Source of the DNA: an uncultured Acidimicrobiales bacterium
Lineage (GTDB): Bacteria; Actinomycetota; Acidimicrobiia; Acidimicrobiales; Aldehydirespiratoraceae
Assembly: GCA_938091985.1 (NCBI GenBank)
Contig: CALKOE010000202.1
Span: 1 to 7,148 of the forward strand
Reading direction: 5' to 3'
DNA length: 7,148 nucleotides
Translations under genes and position numbers: made by a program
Notes under the pieces: model-generated
What the model saw: only the letters and a program-made list of their open reading frames with translations
What the model was told of the DNA's origin: nothing
Database searches by the model: none
Part shown: positions 5,044 through 7,148 of the stretch, in pieces
How the letters are laid out: each line of letters begins with the position of its first letter
Position numbering within the stretch: position 1 is the first letter of the stretch

Positions 5044-7148
5044 ATGAGCACGTCCCACATCCCCGAAAAGCCCGACCTCGCCGGCCTCGAGGACAAGTGG
5101 GACGCGGTATGGGACAAGACCGGGATCTACCACTTCGACGCGAGCAAGTCTCGTGACGAGGTCTTCTCGATCGACACCCCGCCGCCCACGGTCTCCGGCT
5201 CACTTCATGTCGGCCACGTCTTCTCCTACACCCACACCGACACCATCGCCCGCTACCAGCGCATGGCCGGCAAGGAAGTCTTCTACCCGATGGGCTGGGA
5301 CGACAACGGCCTGCCCACCGAACGCCGCGTCCAGAACTATTTCGGCGTCCGCTGCGACCCCTCGCTCCCCTACGACGCCGACTTCACCGCGCCCGACGAC
5401 GCCGGCGATCCGAAGGCCGTCGCGAAGCGCAAGACGCTCTCGATCAGCCGGCCGAACTTCATCGAGCTCTGCCACGAGCTCGCGCTCGAAGACGAGAAGG
5501 TCTTCGAGTCGCTGTTTCGCCGTCTCGGTCTGTCGGTCGACTGGACCCGCACTTACGAGACGATCAACGATCACTCGCGGCGGATCAGCCAGCTCGGCTT
5601 TCTCGGCAACCTCGAGCGGGGCGAGGCCTATCAGGTCGAAGCGCCGTCGCTGTGGGACATCTCGTTTCAGACCGCGGTCGCCCAAGCCGAGCTTGAAGAC
5701 AAGGAAGTCCCCGGCGCCTACCACAAGCTCAAGTTCACCCTGACGGGGGCGTCCGCCGAAGGCGGCGACGACACCGCCATCTGGATCGACACGACCCGCC
5801 CCGAGCTGGTCCCCTCCTGCGTCGCCCTCGTCGCCCACCCCGACGACGAGCGCTACCAGCCCTACTTCGACAAGGCCACGGTCACCTCTCCGGTCTTCGG
5901 TGTCGAGGTCCCCGTTCGGGCCCACGAACTCGCCGACCCCGAGAAGGGCACCGGCATCGCCATGATCTGCACCTTCGGCGACACCACCGACGTCACCTGG
6001 TGGCGCGAGCTCGACCTGCCGGTTCGCACCGTCATCGGCCGCGACGGCAAGTTCGCCCCGGATACGCCGGAATGGATCGAGAGCGACACCGGCCGGGCCG
6101 CCTACGAACGCCTCGCCGGACTGCGGGCCAAGAACGCCCAGGACGAGATCGCCAAGATCTTCACCGAGTCGGGCGACATGGACGGCGAGCCCCGGCCGAT
6201 CACCCACCCGGTCAAGTTCTACGAGAAGGGCGACAAGCCCCTCGAGATCGTCAGCAGTCGCCAGTGGTACATCCGCAACGGCGGCCGCGACGCCGCGCTG
6301 CAAGAGGCCCTTGTCGCACGGGGCGACGAGATCAACTGGGTCCCGACCTACATGCAGACCCGCTACGCCAGCTGGATCGAGGGTCTCAACGGCGACTGGC
6401 TGATCAGCCGCCAGCGGTTCTTCGGCGTCCCGATCCCGGTCTGGTACCCGCTCGACGCCACCGGTGAGCCCGTCTGGGACACCCCACTCGCGCCGTCGCT
6501 CGACGACCTGCCGATCGACCCGTCGACCGACGTCCCGCCCGGCTACGGCGAAGACCAGCGCGGCGAGCCCAACGGCTTCATCGGCGATCCCGATGTGATG
6601 GACACCTGGGCCACGTCGTCACTCACGCCGCAGATCGCTTGCGGTTGGCAGTCCGACCCCGAGCTCTACGCCGCCACGTTCCCGATGGACATGCGGCCGC
6701 AGGCCCACGACATCATCCGCACGTGGCTCTTCTCCACCGTCGTTCGCGCCCACTTCGACGAGGACGTCATTCCCTGGAAGAACGCCTCGCTCTCGGGGTG
6801 GATCCTTGATCCCGATCGCAAGAAGATGTCGAAGTCGAAGGGCAACGTCGTCGTCCCCACCGAGCTGCTCGAGCAATACGGCTCCGACGCCGTCCGCTAC
6901 TGGGCATCGTCAGGCCGGCCCGGCACCGATACCGCGTTCGACGAGGGGCAGATGAAGATCGGTCGTCGTCTGTCGATCAAGCTGCTCAACGCCACGAAGT
7001 TCGTTCTCGGCTTCGGCGCCGGCGACGGCGATGTCAATACCGCGATTGATCCCGCGATGGTCACCGAGGCGCTCGACAAGTCGATGCTCGACAAGCTGGC
7101 CGAGCTAGGACTGTTCGGCTTGACGATCCCCGAGGAGTACGGCGGAGC
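5044..7148 (+). CDS. valS: Valyl-tRNA synthetase (3' end outside window; last residues atypical)
   Basis: Class I synthetase that joins valine to tRNA-Val; cytosolic and essential. 701 codons are visible. The catalytic domain has the HIGH-type motif HVGH (55-58) in [12 protein letters not shown] and the KMSKS loop at 594-598. The CP1 editing domain, which removes mischarged threonine, is intact with [10 protein letters not shown] (250-259) and [16 protein letters not shown] (302-317). [19 protein letters not shown] (84-102) replaces the GTDHAGIATQ found in E. coli-type ValRS, placing it in the archaeal-like branch also seen in some actinobacteria (recall, not searched). The anticodon-binding domain starts near 630. 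After about residue 687 the protein stops looking like ValRS (see separate entry), so roughly 100-170 expected C-terminal residues are missing. Start ATG 5044 lacks a Shine-Dalgarno. It lies 52 bp after azlD. Confidence 0.95.
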   Translation, partial: MSTSHIPEKPDLAGLEDKWDAVWDKTGIYHFDASKSRDEVFSIDTPPPTVSGSLHVGHVFSYTHTDTIARYQRMAGKEVFYPMGWDDNGLPTERRVQNYFGVRCDPSLPYDADFTAPDDAGDPKAVAKRKTLSISRPNFIELCHELALEDEKVFESLFRRLGLSVDWTRTYETINDHSRRISQLGFLGNLERGEAYQVEAPSLWDISFQTAVAQAELEDKEVPGAYHKLKFTLTGASAEGGDDTAIWIDTTRPELVPSCVALVAHPDDERYQPYFDKATVTSPVFGVEVPVRAHELADPEKGTGIAMICTFGDTTDVTWWRELDLPVRTVIGRDGKFAPDTPEWIESDTGRAAYERLAGLRAKNAQDEIAKIFTESGDMDGEPRPITHPVKFYEKGDKPLEIVSSRQWYIRNGGRDAALQEALVARGDEINWVPTYMQTRYASWIEGLNGDWLISRQRFFGVPIPVWYPLDATGEPVWDTPLAPSLDDLPIDPSTDVPPGYGEDQRGEPNGFIGDPDVMDTWATSSLTPQIACGWQSDPELYAATFPMDMRPQAHDIIRTWLFSTVVRAHFDEDVIPWKNASLSGWILDPDRKKMSKSKGNVVVPTELLEQYGSDAVRYWASSGRPGTDTAFDEGQMKIGRRLSIKLLNATKFVLGFGAGDGDVNTAIDPAMVTEALDKSMLDKLAELGLFGLTIPEEYGG
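7093..7148 (+). other. Acyl-CoA dehydrogenase-like tail in the valS frame, probable chimeric junction
   Basis: The frame continues from valS without a stop, but the translation here reads [18 protein letters not shown]. That is the typical N-terminal segment of acyl-CoA dehydrogenases (for example the [17 protein letters not shown] stretch of methylsuccinyl-CoA and related dehydrogenases). ValRS at this point should continue with the helical anticodon-binding domain. The switch falls somewhere between about 7069 and 7105, where both families can have a similar 'KLAEL' stretch. It is not a copy of the dehydrogenase at 1-1163, whose equivalent region reads AAEIGLYGWEFMAEG. An assembly join at a contig end is the likeliest cause. 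Confidence 0.65.

Noticed and set aside
4296..5117. A 273-codon open frame on the minus strand
   Set aside because: It is antisense to azlC, azlD and the start of valS, all of which are well supported. Its translation has no domain features.
5200..6303. A 367-codon open frame on the minus strand
   Set aside because: It lies wholly antisense to valS, whose motifs are unmistakable. Its translation is low-complexity G/V/D/A-rich, as expected for the shadow of a GC-rich gene.
1..7148. The dehydrogenase-like tail at the right edge as the start of the left-edge gene (circular contig)
   Set aside because: The left gene is on the opposite strand, and its region equivalent to the tail has a different sequence, so the ends do not join.

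Overview
The window looks like part of a GC-rich actinobacterial chromosome or metagenome contig, most likely Acidimicrobiia (Ilumatobacter-like). That placement is an inference from the strong G/C bias at third codon positions, the style of the acyl-CoA dehydrogenase and valyl-tRNA synthetase, and several genes with a TANNNT-like box just before the start codon and no Shine-Dalgarno. No RNA gene, mobile element or CRISPR array is visible.

Layout: (1) 1-1163, minus strand, an acyl-CoA dehydrogenase whose last residues lie beyond the left edge. (2) 1164-1366, a divergent intergenic region with a short inverted repeat. (3) 1367-2635, plus, a membrane-anchored GAF-GGDEF diguanylate cyclase. (4) 2681-3169, plus, a thioredoxin-like (TlpA/ResA-type) lipoprotein. 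(5) 3166-3897, minus, a TSUP (TauE/SafE) permease whose stop codon overlaps that of the lipoprotein. (6) 3898-3978, an AT-rich divergent promoter with a perfect TATAAT, 11-bp tandem repeats and a 7-bp-arm inverted repeat. (7) 3979-4991, plus, azlC-azlD, a two-subunit branched-chain amino acid exporter with ATGA overlap. (8) 5044 to the right edge, plus, valS, the valyl-tRNA synthetase.

The genes are mostly housekeeping or accessory metabolism, and I see no defence or novel multi-gene system. The clearest functional link is azlCD next to valS: valine export beside valine activation. The divergent TSUP/azlCD control region is the densest unexplained cis-regulatory structure.

The most unusual point is at the far right end. 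The valS frame stays open, but its last 15-20 residues stop resembling ValRS and read like the N-terminal part of an acyl-CoA dehydrogenase ([14 protein letters not shown]). This is most likely an assembly chimera at a contig end; a true gene fusion or rearrangement is less likely.
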